From an uncultured Sphingomonadaceae bacterium (GTDB lineage: Bacteria > Pseudomonadota > Alphaproteobacteria > Sphingomonadales > Sphingomonadaceae), in assembly GCA_903871605.1 (NCBI GenBank), contig CAIQHF010000002.1, positions 1 through 64,000 on the forward strand: a stretch of 64,000 nt of DNA, given 5' to 3'. Below the pieces are notes generated by a model. That model had not been told where the DNA came from. It did not search any database and saw only the letters and a program-made list of their open reading frames with translations. Position numbers and translations under genes: made by a program. Shown here in pieces: positions 49,929 to 58,893 of this stretch (positions are counted from its first letter, which is position 1; every line of letters starts with the position of its first letter).

Positions 49929-51698
49929 ATGGTGCGTAAGAGTTGGTCATGCGGCGTCGCGGCGATGCTGTTCGCGACGATGGTACAGGCGCGTGGGGAC
50001 GCAGCCTGTTCAATGGGCAAGCTCGCCGAATTGCCCGTGACGATGGATGAGATGGGCCCGATGATCGATGCCAAGGTCAATGGTACGCCCGTGCGCTTCA
50101 CCGCGGACAGCGGCGCCTTCTTCAGCATCATCTCGCCCGGCAGCGCGCAATCATTGCATCTGCCGCTCAGCGACGCGCCGTTCGGTTTTTATATCCGCGG
50201 GATCAACGGCACCGCATCGGCGCGCGTCGCCACCGTCAAGAGGTTGACCATCGCCGGGATCGACGTGCCCCATATCCAGTTCCTCGTCGCCGGAAGCGAG
50301 ACCGGCGGCGCCGGCGTGGTCGGCCAGAATGTGCTGGGCATCGGCGACGTCGAATATGATCTCCCGCATGGCGAGATCCGGCTGATGAAATCGAGCGGCT
50401 GCGGGCGGTCCAATCTCGCTTATTGGGCCAATGGGCGATCCTATTCGATGATCGCGATCGATCCCCGCAGCCCGCAGAAGCCCCACACGATCGGCACCGT
50501 CTATGTCAACGGCAAGGCGATGCGCGCCACCTTCGATACCGGCGCATCGACCTCCATCCTGTCGCTCGCCGCCGCCGCGCGCGCCGGGATCCGGCCGGAC
50601 GGGCCGGGGGTCACCGACGGCGGCTTCACCTGGGGTTTCGGGCGCAAACTGGTGCGGACATGGATCGCGCCGATGCAGAGCTTCGCGGTGGGCGATGGCG
50701 AGCAGATCCAGCATGCCCGCATCCGCTTCGGGGCGGTGGACGACGACACCGACATGCTCGTCGGCGCCGATTTCTTCATCGCCCACCGCGTCTATGTCGA
50801 CAACGCGAACCACCGGCTGTTCCTCACCTACGAGGGCGGCCCGGTATTCAATCTCAAGGCGCGATATGAAGGCCCGGCGCAAGCCGCGGGTGCGTCGCCG
50901 GCCACGGCCGCGGCGGCCCCCGCGCGGCCGGCCGATGCCGAAGGCCACAGCCGCGACGGCGGCGTGGCGATGGCGCGCAACGATCTGGACGCGGCAATCG
51001 CGGATTTCTCCGCGGCGATCGCCTTGGCGCCGAGCGAGGCGCGCTATCTCGATGCGCGCGCCAACGCCTATTTTCGCGACGGCAAGCCGGCGCTCGGTCG
51101 TGCCGACCTCGATCGGGCGATCGCGCTCGATCCTGCCGACGTCGATGCGCGGCTGGCGCGGGCGGTAGGGAGGTTGCACGATCACGACAAGCCCGGCGCG
51201 CTGGCCGATCTCGATGCCGCGGATCATGCCGCCGATGCGGCCGCGATGGAACGTCTCCGGATCGGCGCCATGCTCGCCGAGGCCGGTCAGCCGCAGCGGG
51301 CGATCGGCCAGTTCGACCAGTGGATCACGGCCCATCCCGACGATGTGCGCCGGCCGACCGCGCTCAACAGCCGCTGCTGGGCCCGCGCGCTGGCCGGGAT
51401 CGAACTCGACGCCGCGTTGCGCGACTGCGACGCGGCGCTGCGCACGCGGCCCGGCACGGCAGCCTTTCTCGACAGCCGCGGGACGGTCCGGTTGCGCCGC
51501 GGCGAATGGGCCAAGGCGATCGCCGACTTCGATGCCGCCCTCGCGGTAGCGCCGACCATGGCCTGGTCGCGCTACGTGCGGGGTATCGCCAAGCTGCGGT
51601 CGGGCGATGCGGCAGCCGGGAAAGTCGACATCGACGCCGCGCTCGCCCTCTGGCCGGGGATCGCCGACGAAGCCAAGGCCTATGGTATCGCTCCATAG
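49929..51698 (+). CDS. Double retropepsin-like aspartic protease with TPR domain
   Basis: A 589-residue exported protein. A signal peptide covers about residues 1-26. Two retropepsin-like halves follow, with catalytic-type D60-S-G and D203-T-G-A-S, each followed by a family-typical glycine-rich strand (VVGQNVLG, MLVGADFF). From about 335 to 589 there are at least five TPR-like repeats (for example AIADFSAAIALAPSEARYLDARAN). ATG 49929 and GTG 49932 are both possible starts. A similar layout is known in alphaproteobacterial exported proteins of unknown role. It is divergent from araC. Confidence 0.85.
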   Translation: MVRKSWSCGVAAMLFATMVQARGDAACSMGKLAELPVTMDEMGPMIDAKVNGTPVRFTADSGAFFSIISPGSAQSLHLPLSDAPFGFYIRGINGTASARVATVKRLTIAGIDVPHIQFLVAGSETGGAGVVGQNVLGIGDVEYDLPHGEIRLMKSSGCGRSNLAYWANGRSYSMIAIDPRSPQKPHTIGTVYVNGKAMRATFDTGASTSILSLAAAARAGIRPDGPGVTDGGFTWGFGRKLVRTWIAPMQSFAVGDGEQIQHARIRFGAVDDDTDMLVGADFFIAHRVYVDNANHRLFLTYEGGPVFNLKARYEGPAQAAGASPATAAAAPARPADAEGHSRDGGVAMARNDLDAAIADFSAAIALAPSEARYLDARANAYFRDGKPALGRADLDRAIALDPADVDARLARAVGRLHDHDKPGALADLDAADHAADAAAMERLRIGAMLAEAGQPQRAIGQFDQWITAHPDDVRRPTALNSRCWARALAGIELDAALRDCDAALRTRPGTAAFLDSRGTVRLRRGEWAKAIADFDAALAVAPTMAWSRYVRGIAKLRSGDAAAGKVDIDAALALWPGIADEAKAYGIAP

Positions 51699-51811
51699 GC
51701 GCACCCAAGCCCTGGTAATCGCGCGTTCAGCTTGGCTGTAGAAATCTGGCGACATCTTCGACTCACGAGACAGGTCTCAGAGACAAAACTCTGAAACAAG
51801 GAGGACGATGG

Positions 51812-52393
51812 ATGCGGACTATTCGAACGGCCATCCTGGCCGGTATTGCGGGGCTGGCGGTCGCGGGCACGGCGTTGGCGGCGTCGAATGATGCGCACAT
51901 CCTCAGGGTCGCGCTGCCTGACGGATCGGTGGCGCGGATCGCCTATCGCGGCGATGTGCCGCCGCAGTTGCGCGTCGTGCCGGCGCGAAGCGTAGCGCCC
52001 TTCGCCTGGCCGGATGCATTCGCACCGATCGCCTTCGCGCCGCTCGACCGGATGATGGCCGAGATGGACATGCAGGCTGCAGCGATGATGCGGCAGGTCG
52101 CCGCTATGCAGACGGCGCCCGTGACGGCGACTGGCGGCCCCGGCGTCGCGGCGCTCGCGTCGATGCCGGCGGGGACGATGCACTATTCGATGGTGTCGTT
52201 CAGCAACGGGTCGGCCACGTGCACGCGCAGCGTGGAGGTGACGTCTGCGGGTGCCGGCGCGAAGCCCAAGCTGATCTCGAGCAGCACGGGGGATTGCGGA
52301 TCGAGCACCGCCTCGACGCCCGCGGTCGCGCCGACCGCGACCGGCCTGAACCGGCCCCCGCATGAGGCGCCGGCCGTCAGGACGACGATCTGA
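51812..52393 (+). CDS. Exported hypothetical protein
   Basis: A 193-residue protein preceded by a strong AAGGAGG 7-8 nt upstream. The signal peptide is residues 1-23 (ending ALA-A). The mature part has VALPDGSVARIAYRGDVPPQLRVVPAR, a Met-rich helix (DRMMAEMDMQAAAMMRQVAAM) and a C-terminal Ser/Thr/Pro-rich tail with two Cys in ATCTRS and GDCGSS. The Met-rich helix could bind Cu(I) or a hydrophobic surface. I recognise no named family. The upstream 110 bp carry small dyads (GAGAC/GTCTC and CAGAG/CTCTG) that may regulate it. A GC-rich hairpin follows. Confidence 0.75.
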   Translation: MRTIRTAILAGIAGLAVAGTALAASNDAHILRVALPDGSVARIAYRGDVPPQLRVVPARSVAPFAWPDAFAPIAFAPLDRMMAEMDMQAAAMMRQVAAMQTAPVTATGGPGVAALASMPAGTMHYSMVSFSNGSATCTRSVEVTSAGAGAKPKLISSSTGDCGSSTASTPAVAPTATGLNRPPHEAPAVRTTI

Positions 52394-52397
52394 TCCG

Positions 52398-52428
52398 CGA
52401 GGAGCGGCCGACAGGGCCGCTCCTCCTT
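52398..52428 (+). terminator. Strong GC hairpin, probable terminator
   Basis: GAGGAGCGGCC pairs with GGGCCGCTCCTC around GACA, 5 nt after the stop codon of the exported protein gene. The downstream TTGG is poor in T, so intrinsic termination would be inefficient. Confidence 0.55.
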
Positions 52429-52472
52429 GGTACAGGCGGCCGCGTCGCGGCGCAGCGCCCCCGGCGAAAAGC

Positions 52473-52549
52473 TGGCGCGCCCGGCAGGACTTGAACCTGC
52501 GACCACAAGCTTAGAAGGCTCGTGCTCTATCCAGCTGAGCTACGGGCGC
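52473..52549 (-). tRNA. tRNA-Arg (TCT)
   Basis: A cloverleaf on the minus strand, 77 nt with encoded CCA. The acceptor is GCGCCCG/CGGGCGC with discriminator G, and the anticodon stem CGAGC/GCTTG has loop CTTCTAA giving TCT, which reads the rare AGA codon. The T-arm GCAGGTTCAAGTCCTGC is intact. Confidence 0.96.
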
Positions 52550-52604
52550 GTGCGGCCCGTCTAGCGCGGATTGCGCGGCCACGAAACCTCGATACTGTGC
52601 GCGG

Positions 52605-53336
52605 ATGGACGATACGGAACAGGGGCTGCGCGCGATCGATGCCACAGCCGCGGAGCAGCGCGGCTTCCGCCTCTATGATGTCATGATGGCGGCGTTCGTC
52701 GCGATCCTGCTGCTGTCCAACGTGATCGGCGCGGGCAAGGTCGCGACCTTGCACGGCTTCACTTTCGGGGCGGGAATCCTGTTCTTCCCGCTCTCCTATC
52801 TGCTCGGCGACGTGCTGACCGAGGTCTATGGCTATGCGCGTGCGCGGCGCTGCATCTGGGCGGGGTTCGCCGCGGTGCTGTTCATGGCGTTCATGGCGTG
52901 GGTGGTGGTGGCGCTTCCGCCCGCGCCCGGCTGGACCAACCAGCCCGCCTATGAGGCGGTGTTCGGGCAGGTGCCGCGGATCGTGTTCGCGAGCGTCTGC
53001 GCCTTCTGGGCGGGCGAGTTCGTCAACGCCTTCGTGCTCGCGCGGATGAAGGTGTGGACCGAGGGCAAGCATCTGTGGTCGCGCACCGTGGGCTCGACCG
53101 TCGTCGGGCAGGGGGTCGACAGCCTGATCTTCTACCCGCTCGCCTTCTGGGGTGCCGGCGGCTGGACGCACGTATTGGTGGTGACCGTGATGGTGACCAA
53201 CTGGGCGATGAAGGTCGGCTGGGAGGTGCTGCTCACCCCCGTCACCTATGCCGTGGTCGGTTTTCTGAAGCGTGTCGAGGGGGTGGACGTGTTCGACCGC
53301 GCGACCAACTTCTCGCCGTTCGGGCGGCGGGGGTAG
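52605..53336 (+). CDS. Queuosine precursor transporter (VUT/YhhQ family)
   Basis: A 243-residue inner-membrane protein with about six membrane helices. It has the family signatures FPLSYLLGDVLTEVYGYARARR and KHLWSRTVGSTVVGQGVDSLIFYPLAFWG. Members import queuine precursors such as preQ0/preQ1 for tRNA modification. The C-terminus carries TYAVVGFLKRVEGVDVFDR, another family landmark. No queuosine synthesis genes are nearby. It is divergent from tRNA-Arg, 55 bp away, and convergent with purQ across a repeat element. Confidence 0.92.
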   Translation: MDDTEQGLRAIDATAAEQRGFRLYDVMMAAFVAILLLSNVIGAGKVATLHGFTFGAGILFFPLSYLLGDVLTEVYGYARARRCIWAGFAAVLFMAFMAWVVVALPPAPGWTNQPAYEAVFGQVPRIVFASVCAFWAGEFVNAFVLARMKVWTEGKHLWSRTVGSTVVGQGVDSLIFYPLAFWGAGGWTHVLVVTVMVTNWAMKVGWEVLLTPVTYAVVGFLKRVEGVDVFDRATNFSPFGRRG

Positions 53337-53357
53337 GCGAAACCGAAATGCCAAGCC

Positions 53358-53455
53358 GTTCCCCGGCGAACGCCGGGGCCCAGGCCCGGAATCCTGTGAA
53401 GGGCGCGGCGTTCGAATCGCGCGGTGGGGTCCGGGCCCCGGCCTGCGCCGGGGCA
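53358..53455. repeat. Dispersed inverted-repeat element, copy 4
   Basis: The left arm at 53358-53386 (GTTCCCCGGCGAACGCCGGG and onward) and the reverse-complement right arm at 53427-53455 are separated by about 40 nt. The core is shared with the copies near 624, 3428 and 7577. It lies between two convergent genes and could act as a bidirectional terminator-like hairpin. Confidence 0.8.
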
Positions 53456-53465
53456 CACGATCGAC

Positions 53466-54134
53466 TCAGCCCAGCGCCTCGATCAGACCCTCGAACAGCC
53501 GGCGCCCGTCGGCGCGGCCGTGCGCGGCGGCGTCGATCATCCGCTCGGGGTGCGGCATCAGGCCGAGCACGTTGCCCGCGTCGTTGACGATCCCCGCGAT
53601 CGCGCGCGCCGAGCCGTTGACCGCGCCCGCATAGCGGAAGGCGACGCGGCCCTCGCCCTCGAGCCGGTCGAGCGTCGCCTCGTCGGCGAAATAATTGCCG
53701 TCGTGATGCGCAACGGGGATCTTGATCGCCTCGGCATCGTCATATTTGGCGGTGAACATCGTCTGGCTGTTGGCGACCGTGAGGTCGACGTCGCGGCAGA
53801 CGAAGTTGAGCCCCGCATTGCGCATCAAGGCACCGGGCAGCAGCCCGGTCTCGGTGAGCACCTGGAACCCGTTGCACACGCCGAGCACCGCGACGCCCTT
53901 GGCGGCGGCGTCCGCCACCGCGCGCATCACCGGCGAGCGCGCCGCCATCGCGCCCGAACGCAGATAGTCGCCATAGGAGAAGCCGCCGGGGACGCCGACG
54001 ATGTCGAGGCCGTCGGGCAGGCTGGTCTCGCCGTGCCAGACCATCACCGGCTCGGCACCCGTGGTCTCGCGCAGCGCGACGGCGAGGTCGCGGTCGCAGT
54101 TGGAACCGGGGAAGACGATGACGGCGCTCTTCAT
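53466..54134 (-). CDS. purQ: Phosphoribosylformylglycinamidine synthase, glutaminase subunit
   Basis: A 222-residue class I amidotransferase supplying ammonia to PurL in purine synthesis. The nucleophile is C87 (GVCNGFQ), with H195 and E197 in PHPER. The N-terminus [14 protein letters not shown] matches the family. I chose the ATG at 54134 because GAGGAG sits 7 nt upstream; an ATG at 54140 is too close to it. PurS precedes it and together they form the small-subunit PurQ/PurS/PurL system. Confidence 0.95.
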   Translation of the reverse strand: MKSAVIVFPGSNCDRDLAVALRETTGAEPVMVWHGETSLPDGLDIVGVPGGFSYGDYLRSGAMAARSPVMRAVADAAAKGVAVLGVCNGFQVLTETGLLPGALMRNAGLNFVCRDVDLTVANSQTMFTAKYDDAEAIKIPVAHHDGNYFADEATLDRLEGEGRVAFRYAGAVNGSARAIAGIVNDAGNVLGLMPHPERMIDAAAHGRADGRRLFEGLIEALG

Positions 54135-54145
54135 GGCCATGCTCC

Positions 54146-54376
54146 TCAGACGGTCTCGATGCGGAAATTCTCGATCACGGTGTTGGCGAGCAGCTTGCGG
54201 CACATTTCGTCGATCTGCGCGGCGTCGGTGCCGTCGGCGAGATCGAGCTCGACGATCTTGCCGATCCGGACATCGTTGACCCCGGCGAAACCGAGCCCGG
54301 CCAGCGCGTGGTGCACGGCCTTGCCCTGCGGATCGAGCACGCCGGGCTTGAGGGTGACGATGACGCGGGTCTTCAT
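54146..54376 (-). CDS. purS: Phosphoribosylformylglycinamidine synthase, PurS subunit
   Basis: A 76-residue structural subunit that bridges PurQ and PurL. The family pattern is [21 protein letters not shown], the [17 protein letters not shown] region and a C-terminal LANTVIENF. It is 11 bp upstream of purQ. Its start overlaps the acyltransferase stop by 4 bp (ATGA), so its translation may depend on that unrelated gene. Full length is normal for the family. Confidence 0.95.
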   Translation of the reverse strand: MKTRVIVTLKPGVLDPQGKAVHHALAGLGFAGVNDVRIGKIVELDLADGTDAAQIDEMCRKLLANTVIENFRIETV

Positions 54377-55548
54377 GGAGTCGCTCCGGGCTTTGACGCG
54401 GCCCCTTTGGCCGAAGCCGCGCGTCGGGGCAAGCGCGGAGGGCGGGGCGCGGCGAGCCGGCCGCCGCTGAGCAGCCCCGCGGTCGGTCGCGAAATCGCCT
54501 CCAGCGCACGCCCGACGAGGATCGTGCCGCCGAGCGCGAGCAGCGGCTGGACCAGCAGCAGCAGCGGGTAGAGCGGCGTCCCCATCTTGCCCACCACATG
54601 GCCGATCGGTGGCCCGAGCAGCCAGATCAGCACGAGATGGCAACAGAAGAGAAGGAAGGCGTAGCGCTCCATGCCGACGATCGCGAGGCCGAGCCGCCGC
54701 GGCGCCAGCGCCAGCGCGATCCGCCACAGCGCGAGCGCGGCGGCGAAGCGGATCGGCAGGTCGATCGCGTCGGCCGCGGCGACATGTGCCTTGAGCCAGT
54801 CGTCATAGAAGCTCGAGGCCGCGATCTTGGCGGGGGCGATCAGCAGATAGGGGAGCAGGCAGACCCAGAGGGGCCACGCCGCGATGCGTTCGGCGATGCC
54901 GTGGCGGCGCACCAGCATGCCGGACAGGAAGAACAGCAGGATCGGCGGGCGCAGCAGCAGCGGGAAGACGATCCCGCTCGCGGACCACAGCAGCGCGAGC
55001 CCCCATGCCGCCCACAGCCAGCGATCGCCCAGCCGCGCGAACAAGGGCGCGGCGCACATGCACAGGAACAGGTCGCGCAGGAAGCTGATCTGGACGTTGA
55101 TCGGATTGGGCTGGGTGATGCAGCCGAGCCAGTCGAGCGCTTCCCACGGGCTCGCGGGAACGGGGGCGGCGAGCCTGCCCCAATGCGCGAAGCCGCAGAC
55201 CAGCGTCATCGCGATCAGGTTCCACAGCAGCATCGGCGCGAGGATGGTGCGCGCCTTGACCTTGACGAAAGCGCCGTAGGTCCGCTTGCGCGCCGAAGGT
55301 CCCGACAGCCAGCCCGAGATCGCGCCGAGCAGCGGCACCGCGCTGCGCCCGACCAGCTCGATCAGCACCCAGCGCAATATGCCCTGGTGGGTCGAGTCGA
55401 GCTTGGCGAGCGCGTCGCCGTCGAGCCCCGTCCAGGCGTGGACATAGACGATGCCGAGGATGCACAGAACGCGCGCGATGCCGATCGCCTCGCGGACCGG
55501 CGGGTCGCGGGTGGCGGCGGCGGTGGAAAGGCGGGACGTGGTGGCCAT
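54373..55548 (-). CDS. Acyltransferase-3 family membrane protein
   Basis: A protein of about 391 residues with about ten membrane helices, typical of acyltransferase_3 enzymes that add acetyl or other acyl groups to polysaccharides or glycans. The N-terminal [21 protein letters not shown] holds the catalytic-type His of the first helix. Residues after [34 protein letters not shown] form the conserved R-x10-R block. It lies between purC and purS and its stop overlaps the purS start. Start 55548 or 55560 are both possible. Its substrate is probably a surface polymer. Confidence 0.87.
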   Translation of the reverse strand: MATTSRLSTAAATRDPPVREAIGIARVLCILGIVYVHAWTGLDGDALAKLDSTHQGILRWVLIELVGRSAVPLLGAISGWLSGPSARKRTYGAFVKVKARTILAPMLLWNLIAMTLVCGFAHWGRLAAPVPASPWEALDWLGCITQPNPINVQISFLRDLFLCMCAAPLFARLGDRWLWAAWGLALLWSASGIVFPLLLRPPILLFFLSGMLVRRHGIAERIAAWPLWVCLLPYLLIAPAKIAASSFYDDWLKAHVAAADAIDLPIRFAAALALWRIALALAPRRLGLAIVGMERYAFLLFCCHLVLIWLLGPPIGHVVGKMGTPLYPLLLLVQPLLALGGTILVGRALEAISRPTAGLLSGGRLAAPRPPRLPRRAASAKGAASKPGATP

Positions 55549-55624
55549 TGCATCACGCAACGCCCGATGGGGGCGAGGGGTGCATGAAAGGCGCGTAAGA
55601 CGTTCGGTTGTCGCGCTTCTGCTT

Positions 55625-55717
55625 CGTCATCCCGAACTTGGTTCAGGATCCAGAGACGCAACGTATCTCGGTCGAGTGCTGCGCGTCCGGATCCTGACCT
55701 TCGTCAGGATGATGACG
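55625..55717. repeat. Inverted repeat with TTCAGGATCC arms
   Basis: The left arm (TCGTCATCCCGAACTTGGTT and onward) at 55625-55651 and the right arm at 55688-55717 (GGATCCTGACCTTCGTCAGG region) are imperfect reverse complements with a loop of about 37 nt. It is a third repeat family in this window. It lies between purC and the acyltransferase gene. Confidence 0.65.
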
Positions 55718-55728
55718 ATAAACGGAGC

Positions 55729-56508
55729 CTACTTGCCCCGCTTCTTGCGGTGGCTTTCCATGTCGAGCACCGAGGTCTCCGCGCCCTCGGGCAGCAGCCC
55801 GAGCCGGCGCGCAACCTCCTGATAGGCCTCGACCTCGCCGCCGAGATCCTGGCGGAAACGATCCTTGTCGAGCTTCTCGTTGGTGGCCATGTCCCACAGC
55901 CGGCACCCATCGGGCGATATTTCGTCGGCGAGGATGACGCGCGCGAAGTCGTTTTCCCACAGGCGGCCGAATTCGAGCTTGAAGTCGACCAGCCGGATGT
56001 TGATCCCGGCGAACAGCCCGGTCAGGAAATCGTTCACGCGGATCGCCATGTCGGAGATGTCGTGCATCTCCTCCTGGCTCGCCCAGCCGAAGCAGGCGAT
56101 ATGCTCGTCGGTGACCATCGGGTCGCCGAGCGCGTCGTCCTTGTAATAATATTCGATGATCGTGCGGGGCAGTTGCGTGCCCTCCTCGATCCCGAGCCGC
56201 TTGGCGAGCGACCCCGCGACGACGTTGCGCACCACCACCTCGATCGGGATGATCTCGACCTGGCGGATCAGCTGCTCGCGCATGTTGAGCCGGCGGATGA
56301 AGTGGGTGGGCACGCCGATATTGCCGAGCATCGTGAAGACATGCTCGGAAATGCGGTTGTTGAGCACGCCCTTGCCGCTGATCGTGCCCTTCTTCTGGGC
56401 GTTGAACGCGGTCGCGTCGTCCTTGAAATACTGGATCAGCGTTCCCGGCTCGGGGCCCTCATAGAGGATCTTGGCCTTGCCTTCGTAGATCTGGCGGCGA
56501 CGTGCCAT
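55729..56508 (-). CDS. purC: SAICAR synthetase
   Basis: A 259-residue ATP-dependent ligase joining aspartate to CAIR in purine synthesis. The start [18 protein letters not shown], the ATP-binding [13 protein letters not shown], and the substrate region [21 protein letters not shown] are all typical. LVDFKLEFG and [15 protein letters not shown] complete the active site. The start is the ATG at 56508. It is separated from purS and purQ by an acyltransferase gene and a repeat element, instead of the usual tight purC-purS-purQ order. Confidence 0.95.
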   Translation of the reverse strand: MARRRQIYEGKAKILYEGPEPGTLIQYFKDDATAFNAQKKGTISGKGVLNNRISEHVFTMLGNIGVPTHFIRRLNMREQLIRQVEIIPIEVVVRNVVAGSLAKRLGIEEGTQLPRTIIEYYYKDDALGDPMVTDEHIACFGWASQEEMHDISDMAIRVNDFLTGLFAGINIRLVDFKLEFGRLWENDFARVILADEISPDGCRLWDMATNEKLDKDRFRQDLGGEVEAYQEVARRLGLLPEGAETSVLDMESHRKKRGK

Positions 56509-56683
56509 CGATTGCGGGCTCCTCGAACTCGGGCCGGAAAGACCATGGCCTGAAACACGGGCGCCCCGCACCGGCATCCCGGAAGGGCGCACGGGCGGGG
56601 CACTGGACGCGGGGCGATAAGCCAAAGCAGGAGGGCGTGCAATCGCGCCAGGCGCAGCTTTTAGGGCGCGCAGTGCAATTGCC

Positions 56684-57739
56684 ATGGCCGCGCGCGACGC
56701 CGATAGCGCGGCCATGTTGATGCGCGCCAAAGAATTGTTCGACCCCTTTCTCGCACTGCTGATCGCGACCGTGCTGGCCGCGACGATCGTGCCCGCACGC
56801 GGCTGGGGGGTGCCGCTGTTCGGCTGGCTGGCCGATCTGGCGATCCTGCTGCTGTTCTTCCTCCACGGCGCCAAGCTCAGCCGTGCCGCGATCGTCGCGG
56901 GCGCGTCGAAATGGCGGCTGCATCTGGCGGTGCTGGCGACCAGCTTCATCCTCTATCCGCTGCTCGGGCTCGGCGCGCAGGCGATCGCGTGGCGGGTCGC
57001 GCCGGCGATGGCGGCGGGGCTGCTCTATCTGTCGCTGCTGCCCTCGACCGTCCAGTCGTCGATTGCCTTCACCTCGATCGCGGGCGGCGACGTGCCCGCC
57101 GCGATCGGCTCGGCATCGCTGTCCAACCTGCTCGGTATCGTGGTGACGCCGATCCTCGCGCATCTGCTGATGGGCGCGGGCGGGCAGAGCGCATCCGCGG
57201 CGCTCGATTCGATCGTCAAGGTGGCGGGGCAGCTGCTCGTCCCGTTCGCCGCCGGGCACTTCGCGCGGCCGCTGGTCGGCGGCTTCGTCGAGCGCCACAG
57301 GAGGCTCGTGTTCCGCGTCGATCGCGGATCGATCCTGCTGCTCGTCTATACCGCCTTCTCGGCAGCGGTGGTCGGCGGGATCTGGCATCGCACCGATATC
57401 GGCGACCTGCTGTTCGCGCTGCTGCTCGGCGGCGCGATGCTGGCGATCGTGCTCGGCCTGACGCTGTTGACGGCGCGGCGCCTGGGCTGGAGCCGGCAGG
57501 ACGAGATCGTACTGCGCTTCTGCGGATCGAAGAAGAGCCTCGTCTCGGGCGTGCCGCTCGCCGCGGCGATCTTCCCGGCGGCGCAGGTCGGGATGCTGCT
57601 GCTGCCGGTGATGATCTTCCACCAGATGCAGCTGATGGTCTGTTCGGTGCTGGCGCGTAAATATGCCGGGGCGTCGCAGCGTTCGGCCGACGGCTCTGGA
57701 CATACCGACCCGCTTGCTGCGAAGCCGGAGCCGGGATGA
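56684..57739 (+). CDS. SBF-like (bile acid:sodium symporter family) transporter
   Basis: A 351-residue protein with nine or ten membrane helices, related to YfeH and the PF13593-type SBF-like proteins. Motifs include [48 protein letters not shown] and [16 protein letters not shown]. The true substrate is unlikely to be bile acid; organic anions are more likely. The start could be ATG 56684, 56714 or 56720, and none has a clear ribosome site. It is followed 13 bp later by the DUF6134-like gene. Confidence 0.85.
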   Translation: MAARDADSAAMLMRAKELFDPFLALLIATVLAATIVPARGWGVPLFGWLADLAILLLFFLHGAKLSRAAIVAGASKWRLHLAVLATSFILYPLLGLGAQAIAWRVAPAMAAGLLYLSLLPSTVQSSIAFTSIAGGDVPAAIGSASLSNLLGIVVTPILAHLLMGAGGQSASAALDSIVKVAGQLLVPFAAGHFARPLVGGFVERHRRLVFRVDRGSILLLVYTAFSAAVVGGIWHRTDIGDLLFALLLGGAMLAIVLGLTLLTARRLGWSRQDEIVLRFCGSKKSLVSGVPLAAAIFPAAQVGMLLLPVMIFHQMQLMVCSVLARKYAGASQRSADGSGHTDPLAAKPEPG

Positions 57740-57752
57740 AGAAGGAGCGGCA

Positions 57753-58403
57753 ATGATCGAACGACGCGGGGTAGTGATGGGCGGCGCGATGCTGGCGGCG
57801 ATGCCGTCGATGCTGCGGGCGGCGCTGCCCGTGCCCGGCGACCGGCTCGGTTTCGACATCATCCGCAAGGGCACCAAGCTCGGCACGCACCAGCTCAGCT
57901 TCGAGCGTCGCGGCGACGCGCTGACCGTGCAGGTCGCCGCCGATCTGGTCGTCAAGATCGGCTTCATCACGCTCTACCGCTTCAGCCACCATGCGACCGA
58001 GCATTGGCTCGGCGACCAGCTCGTCGCGTTGCAGACCACGACCAGCGACAACGGCACCGCCCAGCAGGTCAGCGGGCATCGCGACGCGACCGGGTTCGTG
58101 GTCGAGGGCAGCAAGGCCCAGCGCTATGTCGCGCCCGCCAACGCGCTGCCCGCGACCCACTGGAACCGTCGCGAGCTCGACGGGCCGCTGATCAATGCGC
58201 AGGACGGCCGGCTGATGCGCCCCCGGATCGCGCCGATCGGCAGCGACATGATACCGACCGCCTCGGGCGCGCCGATCCGCGCCAACCATTATGCGCTGAG
58301 CGGCGATCTCCAGCTCGACATGTGGTATGATCCGCGCCCGAGCTGGGCGGGGCTGAGCTTCAAGGCGCCCGATGGCTCGACGATCCGTTACGAGCGGCAA
58401 TAG
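57753..58403 (+). CDS. Exported DUF6134-like protein
   Basis: A 216-residue protein with a Tat-like signal peptide (MIERRGVVMGGAMLAAMPSM, with two Arg and a short hydrophobic core). The body is a beta-rich domain (LGFDIIRKGTKLGTHQLSFERRGDALTVQV, then a CH-free core). It matches a sphingomonad hypothetical group that I associate, with moderate certainty, with DUF6134. AAGGAG lies 7-8 nt before ATG 57753. It lies between the SBF transporter and glutathione peroxidase genes on one strand, so it may belong to a stress-related transcript. Confidence 0.72.
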   Translation: MIERRGVVMGGAMLAAMPSMLRAALPVPGDRLGFDIIRKGTKLGTHQLSFERRGDALTVQVAADLVVKIGFITLYRFSHHATEHWLGDQLVALQTTTSDNGTAQQVSGHRDATGFVVEGSKAQRYVAPANALPATHWNRRELDGPLINAQDGRLMRPRIAPIGSDMIPTASGAPIRANHYALSGDLQLDMWYDPRPSWAGLSFKAPDGSTIRYERQ

Positions 58404-58413
58404 GGGGCGGGGG

Positions 58414-58893
58414 ATGGCGAGCATCTACGATTTCAGCGCCGAGACGATCGCCGGCGATGCGGTGGCGCTGTCGGCCTATCGCGGCAAGGTGATGCTGATC
58501 GTCAACACCGCCAGCAAGTGCGGCTTCACGCCGCAATATGAGGGGCTCGAGCAGCTGCACGAGGCCTATGCCGCCCGCGGTCTCGCGGTGCTCGGCTTCC
58601 CGTGCAACCAGTTCGGCGCGCAGGAACCCGGCGACGCCGCCGAGATCGCCCATTTCTGCTCGCTGACCTACGACGTCCAATTCCCGCTCTTCGCCAAGAT
58701 CGACGTCAATGGCGCCGCGGCGCATCCGCTCTATCGCTATCTCAAGCATGCGGCGAAGGGCGTGCTCGGCACCGAGGCGATCAAGTGGAACTTCACCAAG
58801 TTCCTGGTCGACCGCGCGGGCACGGTGGTCGCGCGTTTCGCACCGACCGCCAAGCCCGAGGCGCTCCGGCCCGCGATCGAGAAGCTGCTCTAG
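58414..58893 (+). CDS. Glutathione peroxidase (Cys type)
   Basis: A 159-residue thiol peroxidase reducing H2O2 and organic hydroperoxides. The peroxidatic residue is C36 (NTASKCGFTPQY), with Q66 in FPCNQFG. The KWNFTKFL segment near the end supplies the Trp/Asn of the catalytic tetrad. It is a Cys-type enzyme, not a selenoprotein. ATG 58414 is preceded by GGGGCGGGGG. The final base of its stop region overlaps the convergent peroxiredoxin stop (cta/tag shared bases at 58890-58893). Confidence 0.93.
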   Translation: MASIYDFSAETIAGDAVALSAYRGKVMLIVNTASKCGFTPQYEGLEQLHEAYAARGLAVLGFPCNQFGAQEPGDAAEIAHFCSLTYDVQFPLFAKIDVNGAAAHPLYRYLKHAAKGVLGTEAIKWNFTKFLVDRAGTVVARFAPTAKPEALRPAIEKLL

